Assembly (NCBI GenBank): GCA_002363155.1
Contig: DEWH01000024.1
Span: 38,510 to 102,509, forward strand
DNA from: Ruminococcaceae bacterium UBA3215
GTDB taxonomy: Bacteria; Bacillota; Clostridia; Oscillospirales; Ruminococcaceae
Length of the DNA: 64,000 bases
Direction: 5' to 3'
Below are positions 15,841 through 24,466 of the stretch, piece after piece (position 1 is the first letter of the stretch; each line of letters starts with the position of its first letter). A model generated the notes under the pieces. That model was not told where the DNA came from, searched no databases, and saw nothing but the letters and a program-made list of their open reading frames with translations. The translations under genes and the position numbers were made by a program.

Positions 15841-17346
15841 TCAGTCGAAAATATCAAAGAAAATATCATCAAGGTTCTTAAGGTTACGCTTGAGAGTCTC
15901 TTCCTGCTCCTTAAGCTCGGTCTTGCGCTTCGGAGAGAGGAATGTCTTGCCAAGCTCCGCCTGTACTTCGAGAAGCGTCTTTCTCATAGGATCGCGGCGG
16001 CGCTGATATTCAAGCTTGCGCTCTTCCTTGTTCTGGCGTGCGCGGCGCTCACGCTCGATAGCTTCCTTCTCCTCACGCTCCGCTTTCAGCTTCGCATGCT
16101 GTTCCGCTATCTCACGCTTTTCTTCCTCTATTCTTGCTACGATCGCACCGTTGAGAGCCTCATAGTGAGCCTTCTGCTCGGGTGTGGCAAATCTGATCGC
16201 TTTCTTGAAGTTCTTGTCGTCGGTAACAGTCTGGGGAAGATTGCGGATCTCTTCCTCGTTGCGGAGCTTGCACTCTGCAAGGAGCTTACCGATATATGCT
16301 CTCGAATCCTCGATGTCGATATCGAGTATCTTATCGAAGTAAGAATCGGCTGTCTCAAACTCGCCGTCCTCAAGAAACATATATGCACGCTTTACAAGGT
16401 TCTCCTTGTTTGCAGCAGTCGCAGTAACCAGCGTCTCAGGCTCGATCGCATTTACTTCGGGCTTGAGGATAGACTCGACCTTATCGGAGATCTCTCTCAT
16501 GAACTCATCTTCGGCGCAGTTGAATATCTCGTCACACCAGACAAGCTTTTCGGGAAGCTGCTGGAACTGCAGAACGGAGGCGTTGAAGATCGGGAATACA
16601 AGCTTTTCTTCGTCCTTCCGGGCAGCCTCGCAGAACATATTTACTGCATACTCAAGGAATCCGTCGCGGCAGTCGTCCTTTGTTCTGAACGACGGGAGCA
16701 GTATTCTCGAATTCTTGAGTGCGAATACGGTCTGCGCAGCTTTTTCTACTGCGTCTATATCCTTCATCATCTCGGGAGCGTAGAATGTGCTGAATCCGAG
16801 ATTAGAGGTAAAGCGGAGGAATATCTTGTCTCCGTCGATATCGGTATCAGCTGTCGCATTGTCGGGGCTTAAAATGAAAACATCATAGCCCTTCTCCTGC
16901 TTGAGCACGTTTCTTGTGATAGATACACTGTCCTCGATAGCGTCGCCCAGCTCTTCATAACCGGGGCGGAGTTCCTCGGAAGCCTTTTCTGTGGCAGCCT
17001 TATAGTTTACGCTCTCCTTGAATGCGGGAAGATCGGAGATATCCTTTCTGCAGACTGCGTAAAGGTTAGCGCCTTCTCTCACATACTGGATACCGTACTC
17101 ACAGAGCAGCAGGTTCCAGTGCGCTTCGCAGTCGTCCGGATTTGCAGCTGCAAGCTCCTTTGCAAGCTTTTCAGCTTCATCGAACTTAAAGGTGTTTCTG
17201 AGATATGTAATTCTGTTGATTTTCTTGATATCTGATCCCGGATACATCATTTTGTTTCCGCAGTGTGAACATACACCGGAAACTCCGTTTTCATCAGCGT
17301 TTACGGCTCCGCCGCAGATCCCGCAGATGAGCTTATTGTCATACAT
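15841..17346 (-). CDS. zinc-ribbon / TIR-like / coiled-coil protein
   Basis: 501 residues. N-terminal zinc ribbon (CGICGG...CSHCG, 9-33), then a TPR-like helical segment (about 45-110). Residues about 150-290 follow the pattern of clostridial TIR domains that carry the same zinc ribbon: YDVFI at the start, 'FYAPEMMKD...VEKAAQTVFALKNSRILL' where the family has 'F.SR.TLE....EYEP.I..AL..A', then 'VFPIFN'. The position of the NADase glutamate appears not to be Glu, so the domain may be inactive. A charged coiled coil (about 385-480) ends the protein. No defence genes lie beside it. Function unknown. Confidence 0.65.
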   Translation of the reverse strand: MYDNKLICGICGGAVNADENGVSGVCSHCGNKMMYPGSDIKKINRITYLRNTFKFDEAEKLAKELAAANPDDCEAHWNLLLCEYGIQYVREGANLYAVCRKDISDLPAFKESVNYKAATEKASEELRPGYEELGDAIEDSVSITRNVLKQEKGYDVFILSPDNATADTDIDGDKIFLRFTSNLGFSTFYAPEMMKDIDAVEKAAQTVFALKNSRILLPSFRTKDDCRDGFLEYAVNMFCEAARKDEEKLVFPIFNASVLQFQQLPEKLVWCDEIFNCAEDEFMREISDKVESILKPEVNAIEPETLVTATAANKENLVKRAYMFLEDGEFETADSYFDKILDIDIEDSRAYIGKLLAECKLRNEEEIRNLPQTVTDDKNFKKAIRFATPEQKAHYEALNGAIVARIEEEKREIAEQHAKLKAEREEKEAIERERRARQNKEERKLEYQRRRDPMRKTLLEVQAELGKTFLSPKRKTELKEQEETLKRNLKNLDDIFFDIFD

Positions 17347-17516
17347 TTCAATGCCCTCCGTGAAATAAATTTATAATGATACATTAATATTATATAAGAA
17401 ATTACTTCTTCTGTCAATAATTTATATGTATATTTGTTAGATTTGTAGTGTTTTTTCGGAGAATTTTAGAAGATATGTCTATTTGCTCCTGTGCATCAGT
17501 ACACAAGACGGGGGAG

Positions 17517-18521
17517 TTATTCAAGCGGCATAGATGCAACCGCGTTCAGCGATCCGTCGGCTGTCACTCCGCCCTCGGTGTATTCGTAGAATGCCTGGCT
17601 CCCGATCATAGCCGCGTTGTCGCCGCAAAGCGCTATCGGCGGTATAAATAGCTTTATCCCGCTTGCCGCGCACCGCTCTTCGAGCAGGCTGCGCAGTCCG
17701 GAATTTGCGGCAACTCCACCTGCAAGCGCCGCAGTCTTATAGCCGTATTCATTCGCCGCTGCAACAAACTTCGATGTAAGGATATCCGCCACCGTGTACT
17801 GGAAAGACGCGGCAAGCGAGTCAATGTCAAGTGTCTCGCCCTTCTGCTCCGCGTTATGCACAAGATTTATCACATTGGTTTTAAGTCCGGAGAAGCTGAA
17901 ATCGTATTTTTCCGCCGTCTTTGGTCTCGGCAGCTTGTACTTCGTCCTGTCTCCGCGCTTTGAAGCATTGTCTATGTGCATGCCGCCGGGGTAGGGGAAT
18001 CCCATAGCCCGCGCTGCCTTGTCGAATGCTTCTCCCGCCGCGTCGTCCATTGTCCTGCCTATGGTCACGAATTTCGTGTAGCTCTCGACCCGCATTATCT
18101 GCGAATGTCCGCCGGACGCCACAAGGCAGATGTACGGCGGCTCCAGCTCCGGATGAGCGATATAGTTCGCCGCGATATGACCCTTTATGTGGTGAACGGG
18201 GATAAGCGGCTTTCCCGAAGCGAATGCAAGTCCCTTCGCAAAGTTCACGCCTACCAGCAGCGCGCCGATAAGTCCGGGGGCATAAGTCACGGCTATCGCG
18301 TCAAGGTCAGCCGCGGTCATCTGCGCTTTTTCAAGTGCTTCGTCAACCACGCCGACTATGCTTTCACAATGACGGCGTGAAGCTATCTCCGGCACAACTC
18401 CGCCGTAGAGCTTATGCTCCTCCACCTGTGTTGCTATTATATTCGATATTATCTTCCGCCCGTCCTCGACTACCGCCGCAGCGGTCTCGTCGCACGAGCT
18501 TTCTATTGCAAGAATTTTCAT
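17517..18521 (-). CDS. tsaD: tRNA N6-threonylcarbamoyladenosine transferase TsaD
   Basis: 334 residues, standard length. ASKHA fold with 'AIESSCDETAAAVVEDG' at the start, metal-binding HxxxH in 'HHIKGH' (about 110-115), 'ASGGHSQI' and 'GGVAANSGLR'. It transfers threonylcarbamoyl to A37 of ANN-decoding tRNAs with TsaB/TsaE, which are not in this window. It stands alone, with ~170 AT-rich bp downstream and a hairpin array (18583-18650) upstream. Confidence 0.97.
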   Translation of the reverse strand: MKILAIESSCDETAAAVVEDGRKIISNIIATQVEEHKLYGGVVPEIASRRHCESIVGVVDEALEKAQMTAADLDAIAVTYAPGLIGALLVGVNFAKGLAFASGKPLIPVHHIKGHIAANYIAHPELEPPYICLVASGGHSQIMRVESYTKFVTIGRTMDDAAGEAFDKAARAMGFPYPGGMHIDNASKRGDRTKYKLPRPKTAEKYDFSFSGLKTNVINLVHNAEQKGETLDIDSLAASFQYTVADILTSKFVAAANEYGYKTAALAGGVAANSGLRSLLEERCAASGIKLFIPPIALCGDNAAMIGSQAFYEYTEGGVTADGSLNAVASMPLE

Positions 18522-18582
18522 TTACTATTGATCCTTTTTATCAATCTTTAATCTTGACAGTCTCCGTTTACGGTATAAGGGT

Positions 18583-18650
18583 CCGGCGTCACGCCGGCGC
18601 GATCCAGCCGCGTAGGCTGGTCCTGTCCGGAAGGACAAGCGCGAAGGCGC
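18583..18650. repeat. four-hairpin element, copy A
   Basis: Four consecutive small stems: CCGGCG-TCA-CGCCGG (18583-18597), CCAGCC-GCGTA-GGCTGG (18604-18620), TGTCC-GGAA-GGACA (18624-18637) and GCGC-GAAG-GCGC (18639-18650). The reverse complement matches the element at 52633-52704 stem for stem, with paired changes. It sits between tsaD and the XRE gene. Confidence 0.8.
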
Positions 18651-18664
18651 AGACGAAGAAACTT

Positions 18665-18997
18665 TCAGATCTTCTGTTCCCTTATCCAGTCAAGCATACT
18701 CAGAGCGAGCAGCTGCTTTTCCCGGGACATTCCCTCAACTTTCATTGCGGCGATGCGTCCGACATTTCCGATCTTTCCGGCGCTCTCCGTTCCGAGAAGA
18801 AGCTCGTCCGGCGTTGTCTTGAGCACGGCGCACAGCTTCATCAGTACGTCAATGCTCGGTATCGAAACCGCGCGCTCTATATTCGACAGGTACTTATCGC
18901 TGAGCCCAGCCATTTCATTCACCTCGGACTGCTTGAGTCCGAGCTGTTTTCTGCGCTTCGCTATACGCTTTCCGAGTTCCTTGTAATCAGTGTACAT
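18665..18997 (-). CDS. XRE-family transcriptional regulator
   Basis: 110 residues. N-terminal Cro/C1 helix-turn-helix (LGKRIAKRRKQLGLKQSEVNEMAGLSDKYLSNIERA, about 7-42), followed by a short C-terminal region (about 60-110) that could mediate dimerisation. AAAGG precedes the ATG by 6 bases. Its upstream region carries four evenly spaced copies of CGACTTTTAA (19011-19082), a candidate operator, so autoregulation is likely. Confidence 0.88.
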   Translation of the reverse strand: MYTDYKELGKRIAKRRKQLGLKQSEVNEMAGLSDKYLSNIERAVSIPSIDVLMKLCAVLKTTPDELLLGTESAGKIGNVGRIAAMKVEGMSREKQLLALSMLDWIREQKI

Positions 18998-19010
18998 ATC
19001 CTACCTTTTT

Positions 19011-19095
19011 CGACTTTTAATGTCATTTTCGACTTATTATATACATCTATTCGACTTTTAATAGTACCGATCCGACTTTAAATGCGACTATATAA
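19011..19095 (-). promoter_or_regulatory. direct-repeat operator array and promoter of the XRE gene
   Basis: CGACTTTTAA-type repeats begin at 19011, 19030, 19052 and 19073 (spacing 19-22 bp, two helical turns), with a fifth weaker CGACTATATA at 19086. On the minus strand they read TTAAAAGTCG. A minus-strand TATAAT box (19035-19040) lies among them. The last repeats run into the 3' end of the next gene. Confidence 0.65.
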
Positions 19096-19593
19096 CGCTG
19101 TCTGATGTCTTATGCCATAAGCGGAGAACCAGAACAGAAATGCTGTCGCTGCAATAATAATGATGCAGGGCAGAACTCCGGACGTATCGGTTTCATCAAA
19201 AATGTAACCCGCTTTTCTGCGCTTTATCATAATTATGATCTCCATTGCCGCGCTTATGATAACCGCCGGAAGTAAAAGCTTCATAAGAAAAGGAGCAATA
19301 TATAAATGCCCGGTTACCCAGCCGAAAGGCTCCACCGCATCTTTCACCGCCCCGGCAATGATCAGCGCAGCAGCAATAACGGCAGGTACTCCTATCAGGA
19401 GCGGCATCACCTTCGGGTGATCTCCCTTTATCTCCGCACACTTCCCTCCGAATGCAAGCAAAAACGGAATGCTTGCGGTGAAAAGGAAGACTGCATCGCT
19501 CATTTCTTTGCATATCAGAATTGCCGCAAAGACGATGATAACAGAGATCTCAGCCGCCAGAAACCACGGCAGCAGCCTTCTGTTCAGCTTCAT
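19078..19593 (-). CDS. small multipass membrane protein, unknown function
   Basis: 171 residues with about four to five hydrophobic helices, positively charged start (MKLNRRLLPWFLAAE) and a basic loop (MIKRRKAG). No family recognised. Its first 27 codons are duplicated at 20170-20251, directly after yicC, showing that the gene once followed yicC immediately and was separated by insertion of an AT-rich gene. A new ribosome site (AAGGTGG) now lies in front of the intact copy. Confidence 0.7.
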   Translation of the reverse strand: MKLNRRLLPWFLAAEISVIIVFAAILICKEMSDAVFLFTASIPFLLAFGGKCAEIKGDHPKVMPLLIGVPAVIAAALIIAGAVKDAVEPFGWVTGHLYIAPFLMKLLLPAVIISAAMEIIIMIKRRKAGYIFDETDTSGVLPCIIIIAATAFLFWFSAYGIRHQTALYSRI

Positions 19594-19596
19594 ATT
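19512..19596. repeat. 85 bp direct repeat, copy 1
   Basis: Identical to 20170-20254 except for one base (G/T). It covers the 5' end of the 171-residue membrane protein gene. The two copies bracket the AT-rich segment 19597-20169. Confidence 0.92.
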
Positions 19597-19638
19597 GAGC
19601 CACCTTTTAAAATTACTATTGAGCCTAGTGATAAATAT

Positions 19639-20145
19639 TTATTCACTTTCTTCATCTCCTTTGATGCATAATCCATAGTCCAAACACACCTTTTTTATAG
19701 ATTTAACAATATTTGTAATATCACCACAATTCGTTATTTCTATGCCTAACCAATCACCTGTCGGAACTATAGTACATCTCTTAGTATTAATGTTCTCAAA
19801 AACATTAATTCTCATAATATCTGAATAATCAAAGAAACTATATCCGCTCAACAATTCCGTAATAATACGCTTATTGCATGACGAAATCATTACATTTCTT
19901 TCATCATCGTTCTTGTTTTTTATGTATTGAAAATCTATCAAATCTAAAAATATCCAGTAAATCTCAGTATCAAAAAACTGTATTCCTATCTCATTATCAT
20001 CTATTAAATTAAATAAAATATCATACATTAATATTTTCCACAAATATGTATTTTCATATTGTTTCGGCTCTATGGATATAAGAATTTTTAATTGGTCATA
20101 ACTAATGTTAACAGTCGTTAACAGATTTTTTTTAATCATAGACAT
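19639..20145 (-). CDS. AT-rich orphan gene, probably acquired
   Basis: 168 residues, rich in Ile, Asn, Asp and Tyr, with no signal peptide or membrane segment and no recognised domain. A 'PTGDWLGIEITNCGDI' stretch near the C-terminus is the most distinctive part. Size and composition recall small immunity-type proteins, but this is a guess. Codon use is much more AT-rich than in its neighbours, and it sits between exact direct repeats, which points to acquisition with a local duplication. Confidence 0.6.
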   Translation of the reverse strand: MSMIKKNLLTTVNISYDQLKILISIEPKQYENTYLWKILMYDILFNLIDDNEIGIQFFDTEIYWIFLDLIDFQYIKNKNDDERNVMISSCNKRIITELLSGYSFFDYSDIMRINVFENINTKRCTIVPTGDWLGIEITNCGDITNIVKSIKKVCLDYGLCIKGDEESE

Positions 20146-20169
20146 TACACCTTTTTAATTATTATCGCT

Positions 20170-20251
20170 ATATCAGAATTGCCGCAAATACGATGATAAC
20201 AGAGATCTCAGCCGCCAGAAACCACGGCAGCAGCCTTCTGTTCAGCTTCAT
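20170..20251 (-). pseudogene. truncated 5' copy of the 171-residue membrane protein gene
   Basis: From ATG (20249-20251) it encodes 27 residues identical to the start of the intact gene, then meets a TAG. The ATG is one base after the yicC stop, which shows the original gene order. Confidence 0.85.
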
Positions 20252-20254
20252 ATT
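20170..20254. repeat. 85 bp direct repeat, copy 2
   Basis: Second copy of the repeat at 19512-19596; it ends in the yicC stop codon. Confidence 0.92.
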
Positions 20255-21131
20255 ATTCTATATTCTGTATCTGTTCGCGTATCTTCTCTATCTCGCTCTT
20301 CATATCCACTACCAGACGTGTCACACGCAGATCCTGCGCCTTTGAGCCGGTCGTGTTCACCTCGCGGTTGATCTCCTGGACAAGGAAGTCAAGCTTGCGT
20401 CCGATAGGCTCGTCCGAGTTCATCATGTCGCGGAACTGCACGAAATGGCTCTTAAGGCGAACTGTCTCTTCGTCAACAGCGATCTTTTCTGCATATATGC
20501 CCGCTTCAAGCAGGATACGCTGTTCGTCGATCTGCTTGTTCTCAAGTATTTCCTGCATCTTTGCAAACAGGCGCTCACGGTATGCGGTAACAGTCTCCGG
20601 TGCATACTCGCATACCCTCTCTGTCATCTTCTCAATATTCGAGAGCTTTTCAAGGATATCGTCCTTCATCTTCGCTCCCTCTGTCTCGCGCATAGCAATG
20701 AACTTCGCAAGCGCGGCTTCCGCTGTTTCCTTCACAGCTGCCCAGATCTTGTCCTCATCTGCTTCAGCACGGACTACGCTGAATGCGTCGGTCATACGGA
20801 ATATCGTAGATACCGTGAGATCGTCGGTAAGCCCGAACTTCTCTCCTGCCGCGCGCAGTACGTTCAGATAGTTCTCGACTACTCCCTCGTTCACTGTCAC
20901 CGAGGTCTCGGAAGTGCCGATGTTGTATATCGAGAGGGATACCTCAACTTTTCCGCGGCTGATGCCTGCCTTTACAAGAGATTTCAGCTTCTCCTCCAGA
21001 AACATGTACTGCCTTGGGAGCTTCGCATTGAACTCGTAATAGCGGGAATTCACCGAGCGTATCTCAACCAGATACTCGCGTCCGTCTATGATCCTGTGGT
21101 CTCTTCCGAAACCGGTCATACTTCTTATCAT
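20253..21131 (-). CDS. yicC: YicC-family endoribonuclease
   Basis: 292 residues. The start 'MIRSMTGFGR' and 'VEIRSVNSRYYEFNAKLPR' are the YicC_N signature. The C-terminal DUF1732 has 'PIGRKLDFLVQEINREVNTTGSKAQD'. The E. coli member is an endoribonuclease acting in RNA decay. In Firmicutes the gene is often followed by remA, gmk and rpoZ, but that arrangement is absent here; a polysaccharide chain-length gene lies 27 bp upstream. Confidence 0.95.
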   Translation of the reverse strand: MIRSMTGFGRDHRIIDGREYLVEIRSVNSRYYEFNAKLPRQYMFLEEKLKSLVKAGISRGKVEVSLSIYNIGTSETSVTVNEGVVENYLNVLRAAGEKFGLTDDLTVSTIFRMTDAFSVVRAEADEDKIWAAVKETAEAALAKFIAMRETEGAKMKDDILEKLSNIEKMTERVCEYAPETVTAYRERLFAKMQEILENKQIDEQRILLEAGIYAEKIAVDEETVRLKSHFVQFRDMMNSDEPIGRKLDFLVQEINREVNTTGSKAQDLRVTRLVVDMKSEIEKIREQIQNIE

Positions 21132-21158
21132 TCTATTGTCCTCCGTTATAATTATCTG

Positions 21159-21818
21159 TCATCTTCCGAGATAGTCGATCTCGTTGTCAAAATCCATAAG
21201 TTCGCCGATAACCGGCACGTCATACTGCTCGTTAAGGTTGTCCGCAGATGTTATTGTGTTGTCAAGCCGCCATATCACTATGATACCGATGACCGAGATA
21301 ACAGCGCCTATGCAGGCTCCTATCACCGCGAACAGATTCTCGTCCGGGAATGTCGGACGCTGGGGTTCAGTTGGGAACGATATGACCCGTGTGACCGCAT
21401 TTGCCCCGTAATCGTCGAGAACTACCTGCACACGGCTCAGAAATACTTCCGATAGCCGGTACGAATCCGTAGATGTTTCGCAGTCAAAACTTGCGGAGAT
21501 TATCTGTGTGTCCTTGTTTGTGGTCACCGTTATCATCTTGTCCAGCTCCGCGTAAGAAAGTTTCGTTTTCAGCAGGTCATTGATCGAATCATACATTTTC
21601 GGGCTTCCGAACAGCAGGGCAGCGGTAGCTGCCTTTTCGGCGGAACCTGTGCTGTCAGTGCTTTCGATATATATATCCGTGGTGGTGATGTAGTGTCTTG
21701 TCATTCCGTAGAGTGCGAACACATATCCGCATATTGCCATCATCACCGTCACCACAACGGCAATTCTCCAGTTATTTTTCAGCGTTATACCGAGTTTTTT
21801 CAGCTGATTTCTTTTCAA
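21159..21818 (-). CDS. Wzz-type polysaccharide chain-length regulator / CpsC-like
   Basis: 219 residues. Membrane helix at about 18-38, extracytoplasmic domain of about 130 residues, Pro-rich segment 'SFPTEPQRPTFPDENLF' just before a second helix (about 165-185), as in Wzz/YveK co-polymerases. Such proteins pair with a BY-kinase to control capsule length; no kinase gene is nearby. Short cytoplasmic tail. Confidence 0.85.
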   Translation of the reverse strand: MKRNQLKKLGITLKNNWRIAVVVTVMMAICGYVFALYGMTRHYITTTDIYIESTDSTGSAEKAATAALLFGSPKMYDSINDLLKTKLSYAELDKMITVTTNKDTQIISASFDCETSTDSYRLSEVFLSRVQVVLDDYGANAVTRVISFPTEPQRPTFPDENLFAVIGACIGAVISVIGIIVIWRLDNTITSADNLNEQYDVPVIGELMDFDNEIDYLGR

Positions 21819-21845
21819 TCCTAATCCCTCTTTATAAAGGTATGT

Positions 21846-22535
21846 TTAAAGCGGCTTTTTTGCTATCTTTGCCGATACCCGCGGGTACTGCGCCGGGGTA
21901 GGGGAGACTTTCTTTATTATAACAAGCGTGCGCTTATCTCCGCCGGGAAGGCTGTACCGCTTTATCTCAGCAATCTCACCGCCAAGCTTTTTTATTGCAT
22001 TTTCCGCTTCTTCTGTCTCGTCTTTTTCTCCCTTTAACGCAGCAAAAGTTCCGCCCACCTTAACGAACGGCAGGCAGTATTCGCACAGCACATTGAGTGC
22101 CGCAACAGCCCTTGCCGCTGCGAGGCCGTATTTTTCGCGGTATTTCGGGTCTTTGCCTGCTTCCTCACCCCTTGAATGCAGCGTTTCACACTCAAATCCG
22201 AGCATCTTGCATGCACTGTCAAGATATGTGATACGCTTGTTTGAGCTGTCAAGAAGTGTGAAATTCAAGTCCGGACGGTATATCTTCATTGGCAGGGAGG
22301 GAAATCCCGCACCTGCTCCCACATCTATGACATTTGTTCCACGTGGAACATCTATCATCGTAAGCGGAAGAATACTGTCAATATAATGCTTCTCCTCGAT
22401 CTCCTCCGGTTCGGTAATGCGTGTCAGATTCACATTCTTATTGTATTCTACCATATATCCGGCAAGACTGTCAAGCTGAGACGCCTGTTCATCGGAAAGG
22501 ACTATCCCGCATTCCTCAAATTTTGCCTTATTCAT
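21846..22535 (-). CDS. rsmG: 16S rRNA (guanine527-N7)-methyltransferase RsmG
   Basis: 229 residues from the ATG at 22533-22535, which overlaps the mnmG stop (ATGAATAA). An upstream in-frame start (22568) inside mnmG is less likely. The SAM-binding motif is 'VIDVGAGAGFPSLPMKI', with 'YNKNVNLTRI' before it. It methylates G527 of 16S rRNA. A parS site (22335-22350) lies within the coding sequence, just before the SAM motif. mnmG-rsmG is the classical origin-proximal pair. Confidence 0.95.
   Translation of the reverse strand: MNKAKFEECGIVLSDEQASQLDSLAGYMVEYNKNVNLTRITEPEEIEEKHYIDSILPLTMIDVPRGTNVIDVGAGAGFPSLPMKIYRPDLNFTLLDSSNKRITYLDSACKMLGFECETLHSRGEEAGKDPKYREKYGLAAARAVAALNVLCEYCLPFVKVGGTFAALKGEKDETEEAENAIKKLGGEIAEIKRYSLPGGDKRTLVIIKKVSPTPAQYPRVSAKIAKKPL
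22335..22350. promoter_or_regulatory. parS site 1
   Basis: Perfect 16 bp palindrome TGTTCCACGTGGAACA, differing from the B. subtilis consensus by one symmetrical pair. Within rsmG. Confidence 0.93.
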
Positions 22536-24408
22536 TTGTTTTGTCCTTTCCGCTGTTATTCGCCGCAAGCCATATCAGCAGCACCGATATATCCGCAGGA
22601 TTTACTCCCGAAATACGTCCCGCCTGTCCTATGTTCAGAGGTCTGTGCTCGTTCAGCTTTTCCCTTGCTTCAAGACGCAGTCCCTCAATCTTCATATAGT
22701 CAATGTCAGCAGGGAGCGGCTTGTTTTCCAGCTTTTTCATTTCTTTTATCTTCTCAAGCTGTGTGGAGATATATCCCTCGTATTTGATATTTACTTCAAG
22801 TTTTTCGGCAAGATCTGGTCTTATTTCCGGTGCATTTTCATCGAACTTTATCAGATCCTTGTATAAAAGCTGAGGCCGCTTGAGAAGTTCAACAAAACGT
22901 GTCGGCTGATCTATCGGGGAAGTGCCTTTTGATTCAAGCATTGCATTCAGTTCCGGAACAGGGCGCAGTGAAGTCTTGCTTATACGCTTTGTCTCCTCTT
23001 CCACTATACGTTTCATTTCAAGAAAATTCTGGTATCTTTCTTCCGAGATAAGACCAATCTCATGTCCCAGTTCCGTAAGACGTTCCGGTGCGTTGTCCTG
23101 CCTCAGTATCAGCCTGTACTCACTTCTTGATGTCATCATTCTGTACGGCTCGACGCAGCCCTTTGTCACAAGGTCATCTATAAGAGTTCCGATGTAGGAA
23201 CCGGCTCTGTCGAGTATTATCTGCTCTTTACCTGCAATCTTTCTCGCAGCATTTATTCCTGCAACAAGACCCTGTGCAGCCGCTTCTTCATAGCCGGAGG
23301 TAGAGTTGAACTGTCCTGCACCGTAAAGTCCCGAGATTTTTTTCGTCTCCAGCGTTGCATACAGTTCCAACGGATCAAGACAATCGTATTCAATTGCATA
23401 AGCCGGGCGCATTATCTCAACATTTTCAAGCCCTTTTATTGTCCGCAGAAATTCAAGCTGAACATCTTCCGGCAGGGAAGTGGACATACCCTGCAGGTAG
23501 TATTCATCCGTATCTTCTCCCATAGGCTCCACGAAAAGCTGATGACGCTCCTTGTCTTTGAAACGCATCAGTTTAGTTTCTATGCTCGGACAGTATCTCG
23601 GTCCCACACCTACTATCTTTCCGGAATACAGCGGTGAACGGTGCAGGTTATCAAGTATAATCCTGTGTGTCCGTTCGTTTGTGTATGTTACATAGCATTT
23701 AGCCTTGTTTTCAAGCGGGTGCCGGTTATCAAAAGAAAACGGTGTGATGATATCATCACCCGACTGTTCTTCCATTTCATCAAAATTTATGGAACGTTTG
23801 TGAACTCTCGCCGGTGTACCTGTCTTGAATCTGCGCAGTTTAAGACCAAGCTTAACTAAATTTTCCGTCAGCTCGCTTGAAGGATTGACATTATCCGGTC
23901 CGCTCTTATATGACATCTCGCCTATGAATATCTCACCGCCGAGATATGTTCCGGTTGTAATAATGACAGCTTTTGCTCCGCAGAACGCACCGAGTTTTGT
24001 TTTTACACCGGTGACCTTGCCGTCTTCTGCGCAGATTTCCGTTACTTCCGCCTGCTTAATGTCAAGCATCGGTTCCTGCTCCAGCGTATGCTTCATATAA
24101 GTGTGATACTTAACTCTGTCAGACTGCACACGAAGAGAATGCACGGCAGGACCCTTACCCCTGTTGAGCATTCGCGATTGGATAAAGGTACTGTCTGCTG
24201 CTATTCCCATTTGTCCGCCGAGGGCATCTATCTCGCCGACAAGCTGACCCTTTGCTGAACCGCCGATACTCGGATTGCACGGCATATTTGCTATCGTATC
24301 GAGCGACAGAACAAAAACGACTGTTCTCATTCCGAGTCTTGCTGCTGCAAGAGCCGCTTCACAGCCGGCGTGTCCGGCTCCTACAACGGCAACATCGTAA
24401 TCTCCTAT
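22528..24408 (-). CDS. mnmG: tRNA uridine 5-carboxymethylaminomethyl modification enzyme MnmG, unusual start
   Basis: About 626 residues, the normal length, if the frame is read from 24408. It has the FAD-binding 'DYDVAVVGAGHAGCEAALAAARLG', then 'MPCNPSIGGSAKGQLV' and the C-terminal helical domain. It works with MnmE to modify U34 of tRNAs. The frame is open back to a TGA at 24424-24426, but no ATG, GTG or TTG occurs before the FAD motif; the codon in the expected start place is ATA (24406-24408). The first ATG in frame (24330) would delete the FAD loop. Either a rare start codon is used or the base is a mutation/assembly error. Confidence 0.9.
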   Translation of the reverse strand: MGDYDVAVVGAGHAGCEAALAAARLGMRTVVFVLSLDTIANMPCNPSIGGSAKGQLVGEIDALGGQMGIAADSTFIQSRMLNRGKGPAVHSLRVQSDRVKYHTYMKHTLEQEPMLDIKQAEVTEICAEDGKVTGVKTKLGAFCGAKAVIITTGTYLGGEIFIGEMSYKSGPDNVNPSSELTENLVKLGLKLRRFKTGTPARVHKRSINFDEMEEQSGDDIITPFSFDNRHPLENKAKCYVTYTNERTHRIILDNLHRSPLYSGKIVGVGPRYCPSIETKLMRFKDKERHQLFVEPMGEDTDEYYLQGMSTSLPEDVQLEFLRTIKGLENVEIMRPAYAIEYDCLDPLELYATLETKKISGLYGAGQFNSTSGYEEAAAQGLVAGINAARKIAGKEQIILDRAGSYIGTLIDDLVTKGCVEPYRMMTSRSEYRLILRQDNAPERLTELGHEIGLISEERYQNFLEMKRIVEEETKRISKTSLRPVPELNAMLESKGTSPIDQPTRFVELLKRPQLLYKDLIKFDENAPEIRPDLAEKLEVNIKYEGYISTQLEKIKEMKKLENKPLPADIDYMKIEGLRLEAREKLNEHRPLNIGQAGRISGVNPADISVLLIWLAANNSGKDKTNE

Positions 24409-24450
24409 ACTATATATATTATATCATCTCCGACAAAAATCTATAAGTAG

Positions 24451-24466
24451 TGTTCCACGTAGAACA
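24451..24466. promoter_or_regulatory. parS site 2 (one mismatch)
   Basis: TGTTCCACGTAGAACA, one base off the perfect palindrome, in the gap upstream of mnmG. Confidence 0.85.

Noticed and set aside
15712..16872. A 386-codon open frame on the plus strand opposite the zinc-ribbon/TIR-like gene
   Set aside because: Shadow of the real minus-strand gene; it also runs through the terminator at 15.8 kb.
22528..22568. rsmG start at 22568
   Set aside because: It would overlap mnmG by 41 bp; the ATG at 22535 gives the usual protein start and a typical 8 bp coupling overlap.
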